This document shows, one piece after another, positions 48,488 to 58,356 of a stretch of DNA of 64,000 nucleotides. Under the pieces are notes generated by a model. That model saw nothing but the letters and a program-made list of their open reading frames with translations, had not been told where the DNA came from and did no database searches. The DNA is from Planctomycetales bacterium (GTDB lineage: Bacteria; Planctomycetota; Planctomycetia; Planctomycetales; Planctomycetaceae), in assembly GCA_026400835.1 (NCBI GenBank), contig JAPLOA010000066.1:24554-88553 (forward strand). The letters run 5' to 3'. Every line of letters begins with the position of its first letter. The first letter of the stretch is position 1. The translations under genes and the position numbers were made by a program.

Positions 48488-49225
48488 TCATTTCTCGTCG
48501 TAGGCGAGCGGCGGGTGCTGTTCTTCAGAAGGCGATCCTCCGCCGGACTCAGCACTGACACGACCACATTCAATTCTCAGGATATCAGACAACATCCATG
48601 CTTTGGAAACGAGTCGAAACAGTTGAGCGGTACAACTGATTCCCAGCTTTTGCATGGCTCTTGCGCGATGTTTCTCGACCGTTTTTTCGCTGATCTGTGC
48701 GGCGATTGAAATGGCCTTGTTGGTCCGGCCCTCGTAAACCATGTGAAGTACTTCACGCTCGCGCTGGGACAGGATTTCCAGTTGTTGCTGCGAACTGGAT
48801 ACTTCCTGCATCAATTTTTCCAGGGCGGTTGCGTCAACGAATTCCTGAAACCGGACCAGTTGTCCGATGACATGAGTGCCATTCTTCACCGCCGTGATGA
48901 TGACGCGAACTTTTGGCAAGTCTCTGCGTAGCAGAAAAATGGGAGGCCGATTGTCATGCCCGCCAGACATTGCAAAAACAAAAAAGTCCTCGACATCGAT
49001 TCCCTGCAGTTTCAGAGCCTGGGCGATCGTGCGGCGAGATTCCGAGAAGATACCGGTGCGTTGCTGAGAGCGAGCCTTGACGTTCCAAAGTGTCAGAAAC
49101 GCCAGCGAGCACCAGACGTCGTCACGGTCATCTTCGGGCAGGAAAAGCCATGCCGATGGGTCCGTCTGCGCCAGCGCCGTCAGAATCGACGAGTCTCGAT
49201 TTTGAATTGGTTCAGCGGTTGACAT
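48488..49225 (-). CDS. LuxR/FixJ-type transcriptional regulator
   Basis: DNA-binding regulator of about 245 residues. The C-terminal helix-turn-helix reads LSQREREVLHMVYEGRTNKAISIAAQISEKTVEKHRARAMQKLG in segments typical of LuxR/FixJ proteins (TVEKHR contacts DNA). The N-terminal half (about 15-150) has no phosphoacceptor Asp pattern; its length and strand content suggest a PAS-like sensor. I start at the Met nine codons inside a longer frame, though 49252 is possible. It ends with a Ser/Gly/Pro tail. Targets are unknown; moeA lies just downstream. Confidence 0.82.
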   Translation of the reverse strand: MSTAEPIQNRDSSILTALAQTDPSAWLFLPEDDRDDVWCSLAFLTLWNVKARSQQRTGIFSESRRTIAQALKLQGIDVEDFFVFAMSGGHDNRPPIFLLRRDLPKVRVIITAVKNGTHVIGQLVRFQEFVDATALEKLMQEVSSSQQQLEILSQREREVLHMVYEGRTNKAISIAAQISEKTVEKHRARAMQKLGISCTAQLFRLVSKAWMLSDILRIECGRVSAESGGGSPSEEQHPPLAYDEK

Positions 49226-49292
49226 TCGGCAGGATCTTTTCGGGGGACTCATTCAGGTCGTTTGGACTCAAATGCGGGCATGTTTCGTCAAC

Positions 49293-49317
49293 GACAACCC
49301 CTGCTCTCGGGGTTGTC
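49293..49317. terminator. Hairpin downstream of PPC-domain gene
   Basis: GACAACCCC (49293-49301) and GGGGTTGTC (49309-49317), perfect nine-base stem with seven-base loop, about 190 bases past the stop of the 49509 gene and upstream of the LuxR-type gene. No T run; could be a terminator or an operator. Confidence 0.4.
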
Positions 49318-49508
49318 AACGCGCGAGTAGGTTCCTTCGCTGTTTCATCGATTACCTGCAACGTGGATGAAATCCTATTCGGCGAGGACTGTGGGTTATT
49401 CCCCATCGATTGCCCGTAAAGTCACTCCAATCGCGCAGCGTCCTCGTTAATGTTTTCTGTAAAGATTTCGGTTCGTCCGCAGTAGTGATGGGGGACTCGG
49501 AGTCCATG

Positions 49509-51617
49509 TTACGGGGCAACAACAGTGATTGTAATCGGGCGACTGCTGTAAGTTGCCTTCATGACGAAATTGATCGAGACATTCGCCATGATGCAGCACT
49601 GCTGGTGATCGACCGGCTTCGCCTCTTTAGCGGCGGTCAGAGTAATCGAACCTTTGCTGTTAGTGCCTGTCAGCAGTGTCTGGCTGTTCTTTGCGTCGAT
49701 TGTCACGCCCGCCGGCATAGTATTGGCGAAGACAGACGACAGATGCTGGTAGAGAAGGTCCAGTGTGACATTCTTGTCGAAGCCTTCCGCTCTGGTCAGT
49801 TCCACGTCGATCTTTACAGATTCGCCGGGCTTCAACACGACGTCATAATTGCTGAGTCGAACATCTCGTATGTCTGAAGGCTGTCCCACGGCGACCGTAT
49901 GCATTTCGACCGGATAGTGACTGCGACCACCGCCGGGCATGTAGATCTCCTGCATCGGTTGAGCCAGCGTGTTCAGAGTGACTGGTTCTTGTCCCTCTTT
50001 TGTAATGGTTGCGATACCACGAATTTGCACGTTAGAGGCGAAGGGTTTTGCGTCGGCGTCGGCTTCCAGCACAATGCAGCCATCAACGGCCGTACCGGGC
50101 AGAATTTTTCCGCACGTGGCGGTAACCCCTTGAGGCAAGCCTTCAATCTGCAGCTGAATGTCGCCGTCAAATCCGTTGCGTCGAACAGCGCGGACGAAGA
50201 TGGCCGCACAACTGCCGGGAGTGAGCCACGATTTATCGCTGTCCATCACCAGATCGAACTGCGGTGTTGCGCGAGTAATCTTCAGGCCATAAACATATTC
50301 CGCGCCGCCGCGAAGATGAACGTCGCGAACTTCGATGGTGTAGCGTCCATCTGAAGGCACCGTCCAGTTTTCGATCAGAGAATCCTGCAGAGTCCTTCGA
50401 CCCCACTGTCGCAAATCATCGTTCTCGATCACTGGATTTCCCTTGTCGTTCAGCAAACGCACGATCGAATCCAACGCCGACCCATTGCGGCGCGCCAATA
50501 ATTCGATGCTGATTCTTTCGTCCTTTTTGGCATCGAACGCATAACAGTCGATGTCGGCTTCATTCTCGATACGGCCACTAACGGCTGACGGGACGGCAAT
50601 CGGGGCCGCAGTCGCGAATGTGTTGTTTTCGCTCGCCGGTTCGAGGGTTACAGGCAGTGTCGTGACCACGACAGGCACAGGATTCAAAGGGCTGCCGTTT
50701 GATGACAGAGAAACATCCAGCGTACAACTCGCATCACTGGCATCCGGCAATTGGCTCGGAGCCGGGTAATCAACAGCCGGAGCTTCCGTCACATTCGAAC
50801 CGACAAGCTGCAACGCGGTGGTTTGTCCGACTCCCACGATGGTCGGATAGACCTGCGAGATGAACGGACGATTGCTGACTTCAATAACGTAGTTCCAGTA
50901 CTTGTTTCCCTGATAACGGACGTCGCGAACTTCCAGCAGATATTCACCCGGCTCGAATGCGTGAGACAAAAACGGATCGGCGGCAAACGTGTTGTCTGCT
51001 GCAGCCAAAGTCGATCCGGTCTTCGCACTACGAATCGCGATGATCGGGTCAACATGAGACTGCAGGTCGTGGATCCGATCTTCAAGGCGCATCGCAAGGC
51101 AATGGAAAGTCAGCGAAGTCGGCTGTTCGACTTTGAATCGATAGAAGTCAACATCTTCCGCTTTCTCAACACATCCGCAGATTGTTCCGGGAGCGACAAC
51201 AGCCTGAGATGTTTCCTGAGTGTCGTTTTTCGGATCTTCCACAATCACGGGATCGCGAGTGATCACGATCTGACCAATCGTGCTGGGACCAGTGGGGCCG
51301 ATAATTCGAAAATCCCGAACTCCCGTCATCGCTTCGGCAGCCACCGTGAACTTCAACTTGATCTGAGTCAGCGCGGGTTCTTTGCCGTCTTTGCCCAGTT
51401 CCATCGGGGTGATCACTTCACCAGTCACACCTTCCCCGGAGATCAGAACCTGATTGGCTCCGAACATGCTGTAACGTGACTCAACAGTGTGCTCTGAAGT
51501 CTGCCCCACCTGAACGGCGGCGGGTGACAGATTCATCAGCATCGGATACGACTTCTGAGCCAGCGCCTGAGAAGTCAGTGTCGTGAATGCAACAACGGCA
51601 AGAAGAAATCTCTGCAT
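49509..51617 (-). CDS. Exported pre-peptidase-domain protein
   Basis: 702-residue exported protein: signal peptide (LLAVVAFTTLTSQALAQ), an N-terminal IPT/TIG-like stretch, then two pre-peptidase C-terminal (PPC)-like domains (VDFYRFKVEQPTSLTFHCLA... and IDCYAFDAKKDERISIELLARR), each with a D-x-D-x-Y/F core, and beta-sandwich sequence to the end. I start at ATG 51617, preceded by GAGGTAA, rather than the longer frame from 51665. It directly follows a DUF1549/DUF1553 gene, with which it is surely co-transcribed. No protease triad seen; likely a binding or surface protein. Confidence 0.82.
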   Translation of the reverse strand: MQRFLLAVVAFTTLTSQALAQKSYPMLMNLSPAAVQVGQTSEHTVESRYSMFGANQVLISGEGVTGEVITPMELGKDGKEPALTQIKLKFTVAAEAMTGVRDFRIIGPTGPSTIGQIVITRDPVIVEDPKNDTQETSQAVVAPGTICGCVEKAEDVDFYRFKVEQPTSLTFHCLAMRLEDRIHDLQSHVDPIIAIRSAKTGSTLAAADNTFAADPFLSHAFEPGEYLLEVRDVRYQGNKYWNYVIEVSNRPFISQVYPTIVGVGQTTALQLVGSNVTEAPAVDYPAPSQLPDASDASCTLDVSLSSNGSPLNPVPVVVTTLPVTLEPASENNTFATAAPIAVPSAVSGRIENEADIDCYAFDAKKDERISIELLARRNGSALDSIVRLLNDKGNPVIENDDLRQWGRRTLQDSLIENWTVPSDGRYTIEVRDVHLRGGAEYVYGLKITRATPQFDLVMDSDKSWLTPGSCAAIFVRAVRRNGFDGDIQLQIEGLPQGVTATCGKILPGTAVDGCIVLEADADAKPFASNVQIRGIATITKEGQEPVTLNTLAQPMQEIYMPGGGRSHYPVEMHTVAVGQPSDIRDVRLSNYDVVLKPGESVKIDVELTRAEGFDKNVTLDLLYQHLSSVFANTMPAGVTIDAKNSQTLLTGTNSKGSITLTAAKEAKPVDHQQCCIMANVSINFVMKATYSSRPITITVVAP

Positions 51618-51622
51618 GGCGG

Positions 51623-54259
51623 TTACCTCACGAACAAAAATTGTTTGCTGTTGATCAGAGTCCACAGAAGATCTTCGAAGAATTCCTGGCGACTGGCTGC
51701 CTCGGGCAGAAAATCCATTGATGCCTTCATTTCTGCTTCACTTGGTTCACGGCTGAGTGTGACCATGTAAAGTTCCTGCACGATTTCTGCATCTGTCTTT
51801 TGTGTCGCCAGCAGCGATGTGACTCGCCCTGTTTTGCTGGCCAGTTTTGTGGCGATGATGTCACCATTCAACGTATGCAGAGCCTGCCCCAGATTTTCAT
51901 CGGGCATGCGTTCGCATTCGCACACACTGACTCGACGCGGCTTTCCGAACGTCATCAGGAAGTGGTCCGGGTATTCACCGTCCGGCAACTCGATCGCTCG
52001 CGTTCCCGGTGGCAGGCCTTTGAACTTGGTAGGAGCCGCTGTCACAACATCGATGGCATCCAGCAGAGGTTCTGCCCCAACGCGTTTGACTCTGAAGTGC
52101 GTATAAAACTTGTTGTCAGAGACATTTTCTGTCGTCGGTTGAGACTGCAGCTGATACAAGCGAGACGACATGATGGCTCGCACCAGCTGCTTCAAATCAA
52201 AGTTGCTGGCGATGAAATGATCCGTCAAAGCCTCCATCATCGCTGGATTTGTCGGAGGATTTGTCGCACGCATATCATCGACCGGTTCGACAAGTCCACG
52301 CCCCAATAGATACGACATGTACCGATTGACGACAGATCGAGCGAAGTCGCGGTTGTCCTTCGAAGTCAGCCATGTGGCCAGCGGAATCCGGCGGTCCAGA
52401 TCGTGATCGACCTCTTCACCATCCAGCGGCTTTGGCTTCAGAACTTTCCCGGTACGCGGATGACGAACATCACCCGTCGAGCGAACCATCACGACCGTTT
52501 CGCGACCAAACAGTCCAAATTCTTCGCTGTTCTTGTTGCCGACGCGGGAGAAGAATGCAGAGAACGCGTAGTAGTCCGCCTGGCTGTATTTCTCAAACGG
52601 ATGATGGTGACATTTGGCACATTGCAGTCTGGCGCCCAGAAACAATTGAGCTGTTGATTCTGCGAGATCTGCGGAGTTGTTGTTGATCTGGAAATAGCTG
52701 GCTGGTCCACTCGAAAAGATTGATCCCTTGGCAGTAATCAGCTCGCGTACAAACTGGTCAAACGGCTTGTTGACTCGGAAGGAATCCCGAATCCAGTTAT
52801 GCATCGCCCACATGCGTTGTTCGTCGGAGGCATCGCCGTTGCTGGTATTTCGCAGCAGATCTGACCACTTCAAAGTCCAGACAGCGGCATACTGATCGTT
52901 GTAGCGATCAAGGTCCGGATTCCCGGTCAGACCCAACAAGGAATCAATCAGCTTCTGTCGTTTTTGCGGGTCCTGGTCTGCTATGAAAGCTCGAGACTGT
53001 TCAGGCGATGGCAAAGTTCCGATCGCATCCAAAAACGCGCGGCGAACGAAAGTGGCGTCATCACAAAGTCCGGACGGAGCAATCCCGAGTTCTCTAAACT
53101 TGGTGACTGCGAACTCATCCATAAAGTTCTGATTCTTCCAGTCCTTGAGATCTGGTTCGGGACCGTAAGGCGAAACAAACATGGCGATGTCTGCCTGGCC
53201 TTCGAAGCGAACCATGATCGGAGCCTGACCGCGACCTTCGACCGTGACAAGCCCATCAGAAGTTACAGACAGCACCGCGTCATCGGTGGAATCAAATTTG
53301 GCCCAGCCCGTGACGTCTCGTGTGATTCCGTCGCTGTATTCGGCGAAGACTCGCAACTGCTGAGTATGTTCCGGAGCAGCAATACGCTCTTTGGGTTCTA
53401 CGGACAACTTCTTGATCGTCGGAGCATCCGGCTTCGGACCTGGGGCTCCCGACTTCAACCATGCGAGCATCGTGTTATACGGCGTTGAACCAACAACCAG
53501 CTTCTTACCACCGCCATGAGCCACTGCCAGAGTTGGTTTGCGAAGCAGCAGGCTCTCTTCCGGCTGCACCAGACTGACTCGCCGTTGTTGTCGATCACGG
53601 ACCATGGCATTGTAATCGAGGTCCGGATCGAAGCCGACGACCGAAAGCACAAAGCCACCTTTGCCGAACTGACTCGCATGACAGGCACCCGCATTACATC
53701 CCATTCGGCTGAGAATCGGCCGAATATGGCTGTCGAATCCGACCTTCGGTTGCTCCTCGAAACCCGCGACTTGAACTGTCACGGTTAGCGATGACTCGCC
53801 GTTTGTCACTGTGACTATGGCCGAACCATTGCCTGTGGCCAGAAGTCTTCCGAATTCAGAAACTGTCACGATCCTGTCGTCTGAAGAAACATACTTAGAC
53901 GATTTTGTCAGATCTTCCGATCGCTTATCCAGCGCGCCTTCGCTGTTGGGGCGAGCGACCAGCAACTGAGCTTCACTGAAGTTGCCGTTGAGAGAGACTG
54001 CGGTCGGGGTCACAGTGATCGCAGCCACAGTTGAAGACGCGGCCTCCGCAGGATTGATGTTGAGCACGGCGATGCACGTCAGCAAAGCGACCGTCAGAGT
54101 CGATGATCGAACCCTTGCGAGCCGAATGGCGATAGCTACGGGTGTCGTGACAGATGCCTCATTCTCACCGGCGGCTAGCGCCGAACCGCTCACAGAGTCA
54201 TCACACGAATTGCAGTTGACTGAAAGGGCAGCACAAAATGCGCGGAGTTGAAGAGGCAT
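51623..54259 (-). CDS. DUF1549/DUF1553 protein with Big-type domain
   Basis: Exported planctomycete protein. A hydrophobic segment (STLTVALLTCIAVLNINPA) precedes a Big_2-like domain (VAAITVTPTAVSLNG... to ...VTVTNGESSLTV). A CNAGACHAS motif (spacing one longer than CxxCH) may bind heme, followed by DUF1549 with CAKCHHHP and DUF1553 to the end (LYMVTLSREPSEAEM). ATG 54259 has GGAG upstream and is preferred to 54322. The PPC gene starts 6 bases after its stop. Divergent from the DUF1501 gene at 54575, its probable functional partner. Confidence 0.88.
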   Translation of the reverse strand: MPLQLRAFCAALSVNCNSCDDSVSGSALAAGENEASVTTPVAIAIRLARVRSSTLTVALLTCIAVLNINPAEAASSTVAAITVTPTAVSLNGNFSEAQLLVARPNSEGALDKRSEDLTKSSKYVSSDDRIVTVSEFGRLLATGNGSAIVTVTNGESSLTVTVQVAGFEEQPKVGFDSHIRPILSRMGCNAGACHASQFGKGGFVLSVVGFDPDLDYNAMVRDRQQRRVSLVQPEESLLLRKPTLAVAHGGGKKLVVGSTPYNTMLAWLKSGAPGPKPDAPTIKKLSVEPKERIAAPEHTQQLRVFAEYSDGITRDVTGWAKFDSTDDAVLSVTSDGLVTVEGRGQAPIMVRFEGQADIAMFVSPYGPEPDLKDWKNQNFMDEFAVTKFRELGIAPSGLCDDATFVRRAFLDAIGTLPSPEQSRAFIADQDPQKRQKLIDSLLGLTGNPDLDRYNDQYAAVWTLKWSDLLRNTSNGDASDEQRMWAMHNWIRDSFRVNKPFDQFVRELITAKGSIFSSGPASYFQINNNSADLAESTAQLFLGARLQCAKCHHHPFEKYSQADYYAFSAFFSRVGNKNSEEFGLFGRETVVMVRSTGDVRHPRTGKVLKPKPLDGEEVDHDLDRRIPLATWLTSKDNRDFARSVVNRYMSYLLGRGLVEPVDDMRATNPPTNPAMMEALTDHFIASNFDLKQLVRAIMSSRLYQLQSQPTTENVSDNKFYTHFRVKRVGAEPLLDAIDVVTAAPTKFKGLPPGTRAIELPDGEYPDHFLMTFGKPRRVSVCECERMPDENLGQALHTLNGDIIATKLASKTGRVTSLLATQKTDAEIVQELYMVTLSREPSEAEMKASMDFLPEAASRQEFFEDLLWTLINSKQFLFVR

Positions 54260-54574
54260 CGCAGGGACTCCGAAGGCGGGATATAAACGCGGGGACCGAA
54301 TTATGGCCTTCTGAACTGCCAATTGCCAACCTTCATGTCCGCACTTCCTCGAGGACGGTGATTGTAAATTCCGAATCCGCGGTATTTTTCGCTGTCCTCA
54401 ATCCAAGCCATGGCATCGGAAGACTCGTGCCGGAAATCCGTGATTTAGCCCTGCGTCGGGTTTCCAGACTGGTACAGAACGGTTTTCCTGGAGTATGCTT
54501 TCGGAGTTCCGCCCGCCCGTATTTGATCCCCCCTGCTCTCGCCCGCCTTTATTCTTTGCTCAGGAGTCAAAGCC
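54260..54574. promoter_or_regulatory. Divergent promoter region of DUF1553 and DUF1501 genes
   Basis: About 315 bases between two divergent genes of the same presumed system. No clear hexamers or repeats; shared control from here is an inference. Confidence 0.4.
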
Positions 54575-55912
54575 ATGTTCGGTTTTGCACCACGTAATCT
54601 TCGTGACTGTGAACGAGTGACTCGCCGAGGTCTTCTGCAGATCGGTAGTCTGACCGGTTTGGGTTTGAGTCTGCCGACATTGCTGGCTGCGAAGACTGCG
54701 ATGGCCACCGAGGGGCGACCTGCAGCCGCTGGCGGCAAGGATATGAACTGCATCCTGATCTGGACGCAGGGCGGAACCAGTCACCATGACACATTTGATC
54801 CAAAGCCAAATGCTCCGGTCAGTGTGAAAGGTGAATTTGGTATTATCAACACCGCAGTTCCTGGCGTTCAGTTCACCGAGATCCTGCCGAACATGGCTCG
54901 GTCGCTGAATCGCTATGCGTTGCTGCGAAGCTGGAATCCGGAAAATGGCAGTCACGGTGTTGCCGATCAGTTTGCGATGTCGGGGCGCAAGCTGAACCCA
55001 TCCTTGCATTACCCGACGTACGGTTCTGTCGTCAGTTGGTACAAAGGATTCAAGTCTGCTCTGCCTGCTTTCGTGCAACTGGGCAGTTCGATTGATCGCC
55101 GATTCGGCGGCGGTGCGGCAGGAATTTTGGGACTGGAACATAATCCGTTTGAGATTCTGGCAGACCCAGGTGCGAAGGGCTTTAATGTTCGAGACATCAG
55201 CTTTCCGAGCGGCGTGACGTCTGGCCGAGTCGATCGACGCAAGCGAATGCTGGCGTCTCTGGACAATCTGCAGCGACAGGCCGATGTTCAGGCCGAAGCC
55301 TTCGACGCGCTGGATGAGAATTTCAAAGCCGCGTTCAATATGATCACGGCTCCGGAAACCAAAGCGGCGTTTCAGATTGATCAGGAAACGGATGAGCTAC
55401 GTGATCGATACGGACGTCACAAGTTTGGCCAAAGCTGCTTGCTCGCTCGCCGCATGATCGAAAGCGGCGTTCGATTTGTCACCGTCACCGATGGCGGCTG
55501 GGATACTCATCAGGACAACTTTAAGTCACTCAAGAACAATCGAATTCCGCCAATTGATCAGGGTCTTCCGGCATTGCTGGAAGATTTGGAAACTCGCGGT
55601 CTGCTGGACACAACTCTGGTGGTCTGGCTCACTGACTTCGGACGCACACCGGTGATCAATTCCGCCAGTGGTCGCGATCACTGGGCGAGTGCAGGTTTTG
55701 CGATTATGGCGGGTGCAGGAATTCCAGGCGGTGCGGTGCTTGGTGCGACTGACGAAGAAGGCGGCCGACCGATTCGAGACGAATATCTCACGGCAGACCT
55801 CGCCGTAACCATCTACGAAAAGCTCGGTATTCCGAGTGACCTGATTGCTCAGGCTCCGGACGGTCGCCCGGTTCGATTGGTCGAAGGCCATCCGATTAAA
55901 GAGTGGATGTGA
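54575..55912 (+). CDS. DUF1501 protein (Tat-exported)
   Basis: 445 residues with twin-arginine motif VTRRGLLQIGS (residues 15-25). DUF1501 blocks: ILIWTQGGTSHHDTFDPKP, LPNMARSLNRYALLRSWNP, RRMIESGVRFVTVTDGGWDTH and VVWLTDFGRTPVINSASGRDHW, which hold the metal-site residues expected in the alkaline phosphatase superfamily. Distinct from the copies at 6154 and 31198 (shorter, no HRGWDQH). Divergent from the DUF1549/DUF1553 operon. The substrate is unknown. Confidence 0.9.
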   Translation: MFGFAPRNLRDCERVTRRGLLQIGSLTGLGLSLPTLLAAKTAMATEGRPAAAGGKDMNCILIWTQGGTSHHDTFDPKPNAPVSVKGEFGIINTAVPGVQFTEILPNMARSLNRYALLRSWNPENGSHGVADQFAMSGRKLNPSLHYPTYGSVVSWYKGFKSALPAFVQLGSSIDRRFGGGAAGILGLEHNPFEILADPGAKGFNVRDISFPSGVTSGRVDRRKRMLASLDNLQRQADVQAEAFDALDENFKAAFNMITAPETKAAFQIDQETDELRDRYGRHKFGQSCLLARRMIESGVRFVTVTDGGWDTHQDNFKSLKNNRIPPIDQGLPALLEDLETRGLLDTTLVVWLTDFGRTPVINSASGRDHWASAGFAIMAGAGIPGGAVLGATDEEGGRPIRDEYLTADLAVTIYEKLGIPSDLIAQAPDGRPVRLVEGHPIKEWM

Positions 55913-55946
55913 TCACGGTACTGCCGAGTTCTTCGCAAGGATAACT

Positions 55947-56003
55947 GTAGGTTGGACATTCTTGTCCGACAAACTGGCGACGGGCAAGAATGCCCATCCT
56001 ACG
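55947..56003 (+). repeat. GTAGGTTGGACATTC repeat, copy 2
   Basis: GTAGGTTGGACATTCTTG, GTCCGAC, then CGACGGGCAAGAATGCCC and ATCCTACGG. Two hairpins and complementary ends (GTAGG/CCTAC). Counterpart of 23447-23501 in the opposite direction. Lies between convergent DUF1501 and VOC genes. Confidence 0.75.
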
Positions 56004-56027
56004 GAAAACTCGAGATTTGACGAAGCA

Positions 56028-56432
56028 CTACGGGTCGATTGCGGTACTTGCCTCTGCTGTATCCGACAGATCTTCATTGAAGCGAATGCGGTTGCCGAAT
56101 GGGTCGGTCACTTCAATCGCCAGGCTGTTGTAAAAGGTCTTCTCGATGCCAGGCCGCATGTAGCCATAGCCGCGTGATGTAATCGTCGAGTGAAACTCTT
56201 CGATGCCCTTCATCCAGACAAAGACAGTGGAGCCCGGGCAGCAGTCGCCGTGATGTTCGGTCAAATGCAGAATGAGATTTTGCTTGCTGATCTGCAGATA
56301 CACGGGTGATCGTTCGTCGAACTTGTGTTCCCAGTCCACGGTGAAACCCAGAAAGCCAACGTAGAAATCTTTGGCTTTGACGGTATCAAAGATTCGCAGA
56401 ATCGGAATAACGCTGACGAATTCGGTATTCAT
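56028..56432 (-). CDS. VOC / glyoxalase superfamily protein
   Basis: 134-residue vicinal-oxygen-chelate protein, similar to bleomycin-resistance-like members: SVIPILRIFDTVKAKDFYVGFLGFTVDWEH, LHLTEHHGDCCPG and VTDPFGNRIRFNED. Potential metal ligands are the His of LHLTEHH and Glu of FNED. A Met two codons upstream is an equal start. Function could be a lyase, dioxygenase or binding protein; antibiotic resistance is not implied. Confidence 0.85.
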   Translation of the reverse strand: MNTEFVSVIPILRIFDTVKAKDFYVGFLGFTVDWEHKFDERSPVYLQISKQNLILHLTEHHGDCCPGSTVFVWMKGIEEFHSTITSRGYGYMRPGIEKTFYNSLAIEVTDPFGNRIRFNEDLSDTAEASTAIDP

Positions 56433-56531
56433 AGGCACTACTCTGTCTGCATAGAGACCGGTTGTTAGCGGGACACATCATAGAAGAACGCCTCACTCTT
56501 TGCCGCGAGCAGAAATTCTTTCGCCGATTCT

Positions 56532-58010
56532 TCAAAACGCGGCACGACGAGACGGTGAGACCTTGATCGGATTCTCCGAACCGCAGCCACTTGCTGTCGG
56601 TAACATCTTTCCTGGGCTGCAGAGTCCTTTCGGATTGAAGACTTTACGAATATCGGTCATGACTTCCAGATCGGTTTCGGTGAACAGTCGTTTCATCAGG
56701 CTGATTTTTTCGACGCCGATGCCGTGTTCGCCAGTCACGCTGCCGCCAAGATCGATGCAGCGGTTCAGGATCTCTTCGCTGGCTTCGATCACGCGAAGAA
56801 TCTGGTCTTTATCACGTTCGTCGAACAGCAGAATGGGATGAATATTGCCGTCGCCCGCATGAAAGACGTTGACGATGCGAATGTTGTGACGTCGGCCAGT
56901 CTCGGTGATGAATTCGAGAATCTCCGGGAGTCGCGTGCGAGGAACCACGCCGTCCTGAGTACAACAGCTGGGAGCCAGACGACCGATGGCTCCGAAGGCC
57001 TGCTTGCGGCACTTCCATAGCATCAGGCGTTCTTCTTCTGTTTTTGAACGCTTCACTTCTCTGGCACCGGCTTGCATACAAAGATCGATAATGGTGACCG
57101 CTTCATCTTCTACAACGCAGTCCAGTCCATCGACTTCAATGATCAGAACTGCTCCGGCGTCCAGCGGGAACCCGAACGAAAATGCTTCTTCCAGAGCACC
57201 GATAATGCCCTGATCCATCATCTCCAGTGCAGCCGGAATAATGCCGGCGCCGATGATGCTGCTGATGGCTTGAGTGGCATCTGAAACGGTGTTGAAGATG
57301 CCGAGCATGGTACGGCAGGCAGCGGGATCTCGTGTGATCTTGACCCACACTTTCGTCACAACGCCGAACGTGCCTTCGCTGCCGACGAACAAACCGGTCA
57401 GATCGAATTCATTACCTCGTCCACAGGGACCACCGAATTGAATCAGCTGACCGTCTGAACTCACAAATTCAACTCCGAGCACATGATTGACGGTCACGCC
57501 ATATTTCAGAGTATGCGGGCCGCCGGAGTTCGTGGCGACATTGCCTCCAATCGTACAGGCTCCCTGACTGCTGGGATCTGGCGCGTAATGAAAGCCGCTG
57601 CCTGCAAGTGCTCTGGTCAGTCGGACATTCACGCAGCCTGGTTCAACGACGGCGTAGCGATCGCGTTGATTGATTTCCAGAATACGATTCATCTTGGCCA
57701 AAGCAATCATGACTCCGCCACCGACGGGCAGACATCCGCCGGCCAGACTGGTTCCGGCTCCGCGCGCGACAAACGGAACGCCAAACTGATTGCATTCACG
57801 AACGATCCGGACGACTTCATCACTGTTCACCGGGAACACGACGATGTCTGGCGAGTTCTTTTCGACGACGTAGCCATCACATTCGTAAACGACCAGCTCA
57901 TCCGGAGCATCCAGCAGCCGTTCAGTTCCGACGATGCTTTTCAGTCGCTGCTTGAACGCGTGAGTAATGAGTTTCGAAGAAGCAGAAGGCGAAGTCGCGC
58001 TGGCCGACAT
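56532..58010 (-). CDS. FAD-linked oxidase, glycolate oxidase GlcD type
   Basis: Flavoprotein of 492 residues that oxidises glycolate or D-lactate-type 2-hydroxy acids. FAD-binding PCMH domain: VVFPVNSDEVVRIVRECNQ, GAGTSLAGGCLPVGGGVMIAL, GCTIGGNVATNSGGPHTLKYG-like block; C-terminal substrate domain with VNVFHAGDGNIHP and SVTGEHGIGVEK. The Met at 58010 is preferred to one 14 codons earlier. The Fe-S subunit (GlcF) is not beside it. The last residues (SPSRRAAF) are basic. Confidence 0.9.
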   Translation of the reverse strand: MSASATSPSASSKLITHAFKQRLKSIVGTERLLDAPDELVVYECDGYVVEKNSPDIVVFPVNSDEVVRIVRECNQFGVPFVARGAGTSLAGGCLPVGGGVMIALAKMNRILEINQRDRYAVVEPGCVNVRLTRALAGSGFHYAPDPSSQGACTIGGNVATNSGGPHTLKYGVTVNHVLGVEFVSSDGQLIQFGGPCGRGNEFDLTGLFVGSEGTFGVVTKVWVKITRDPAACRTMLGIFNTVSDATQAISSIIGAGIIPAALEMMDQGIIGALEEAFSFGFPLDAGAVLIIEVDGLDCVVEDEAVTIIDLCMQAGAREVKRSKTEEERLMLWKCRKQAFGAIGRLAPSCCTQDGVVPRTRLPEILEFITETGRRHNIRIVNVFHAGDGNIHPILLFDERDKDQILRVIEASEEILNRCIDLGGSVTGEHGIGVEKISLMKRLFTETDLEVMTDIRKVFNPKGLCSPGKMLPTASGCGSENPIKVSPSRRAAF

Positions 58011-58098
58011 AAGATAACACTTTCTGAGGCAAACTACGGAAGTATGCCGCATTCGTACCGCAACTGGCGTTCACGGTCCAGTGTCGGGTCAATTGCAG

Positions 58099-58356
58099 TT
58101 ACAGGAGCCGTCGCTGGAAGAAGAGGATCATTTCTTCTTTGTTATGCGGATTCGGGACGGCGGAGACCAGTTGCCAGCCTCGGTCACCGACCTCTTCATT
58201 GATGTCTTCTCCCAGAAATCGACCATATTTGTCGGTTTCGAGATAGTAAGTGCGATACTCCATCTGCGGCTTCAGGAGTGCATCAAACAGCAGCCTCGTG
58301 CACAGTTCTGCGGACCAAATTGTCAGAATCAGGAGGAAAAGTTGTTTGTAGCTCAT
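58099..58356 (-). CDS. Small membrane-anchored protein, DUF4177-like
   Basis: 85 residues: a hydrophobic N-terminal helix (FLLILTIWSAELCTRLLF) followed by a soluble part EVGDRGWQLVSAVPNP...EEMILFFQRRLL, which matches the DUF4177 pattern (GWELV... strand, FxxKR strand). Function unknown. It lies between the glycolate oxidase gene and leuS. Confidence 0.7.
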   Translation of the reverse strand: MSYKQLFLLILTIWSAELCTRLLFDALLKPQMEYRTYYLETDKYGRFLGEDINEEVGDRGWQLVSAVPNPHNKEEMILFFQRRLL

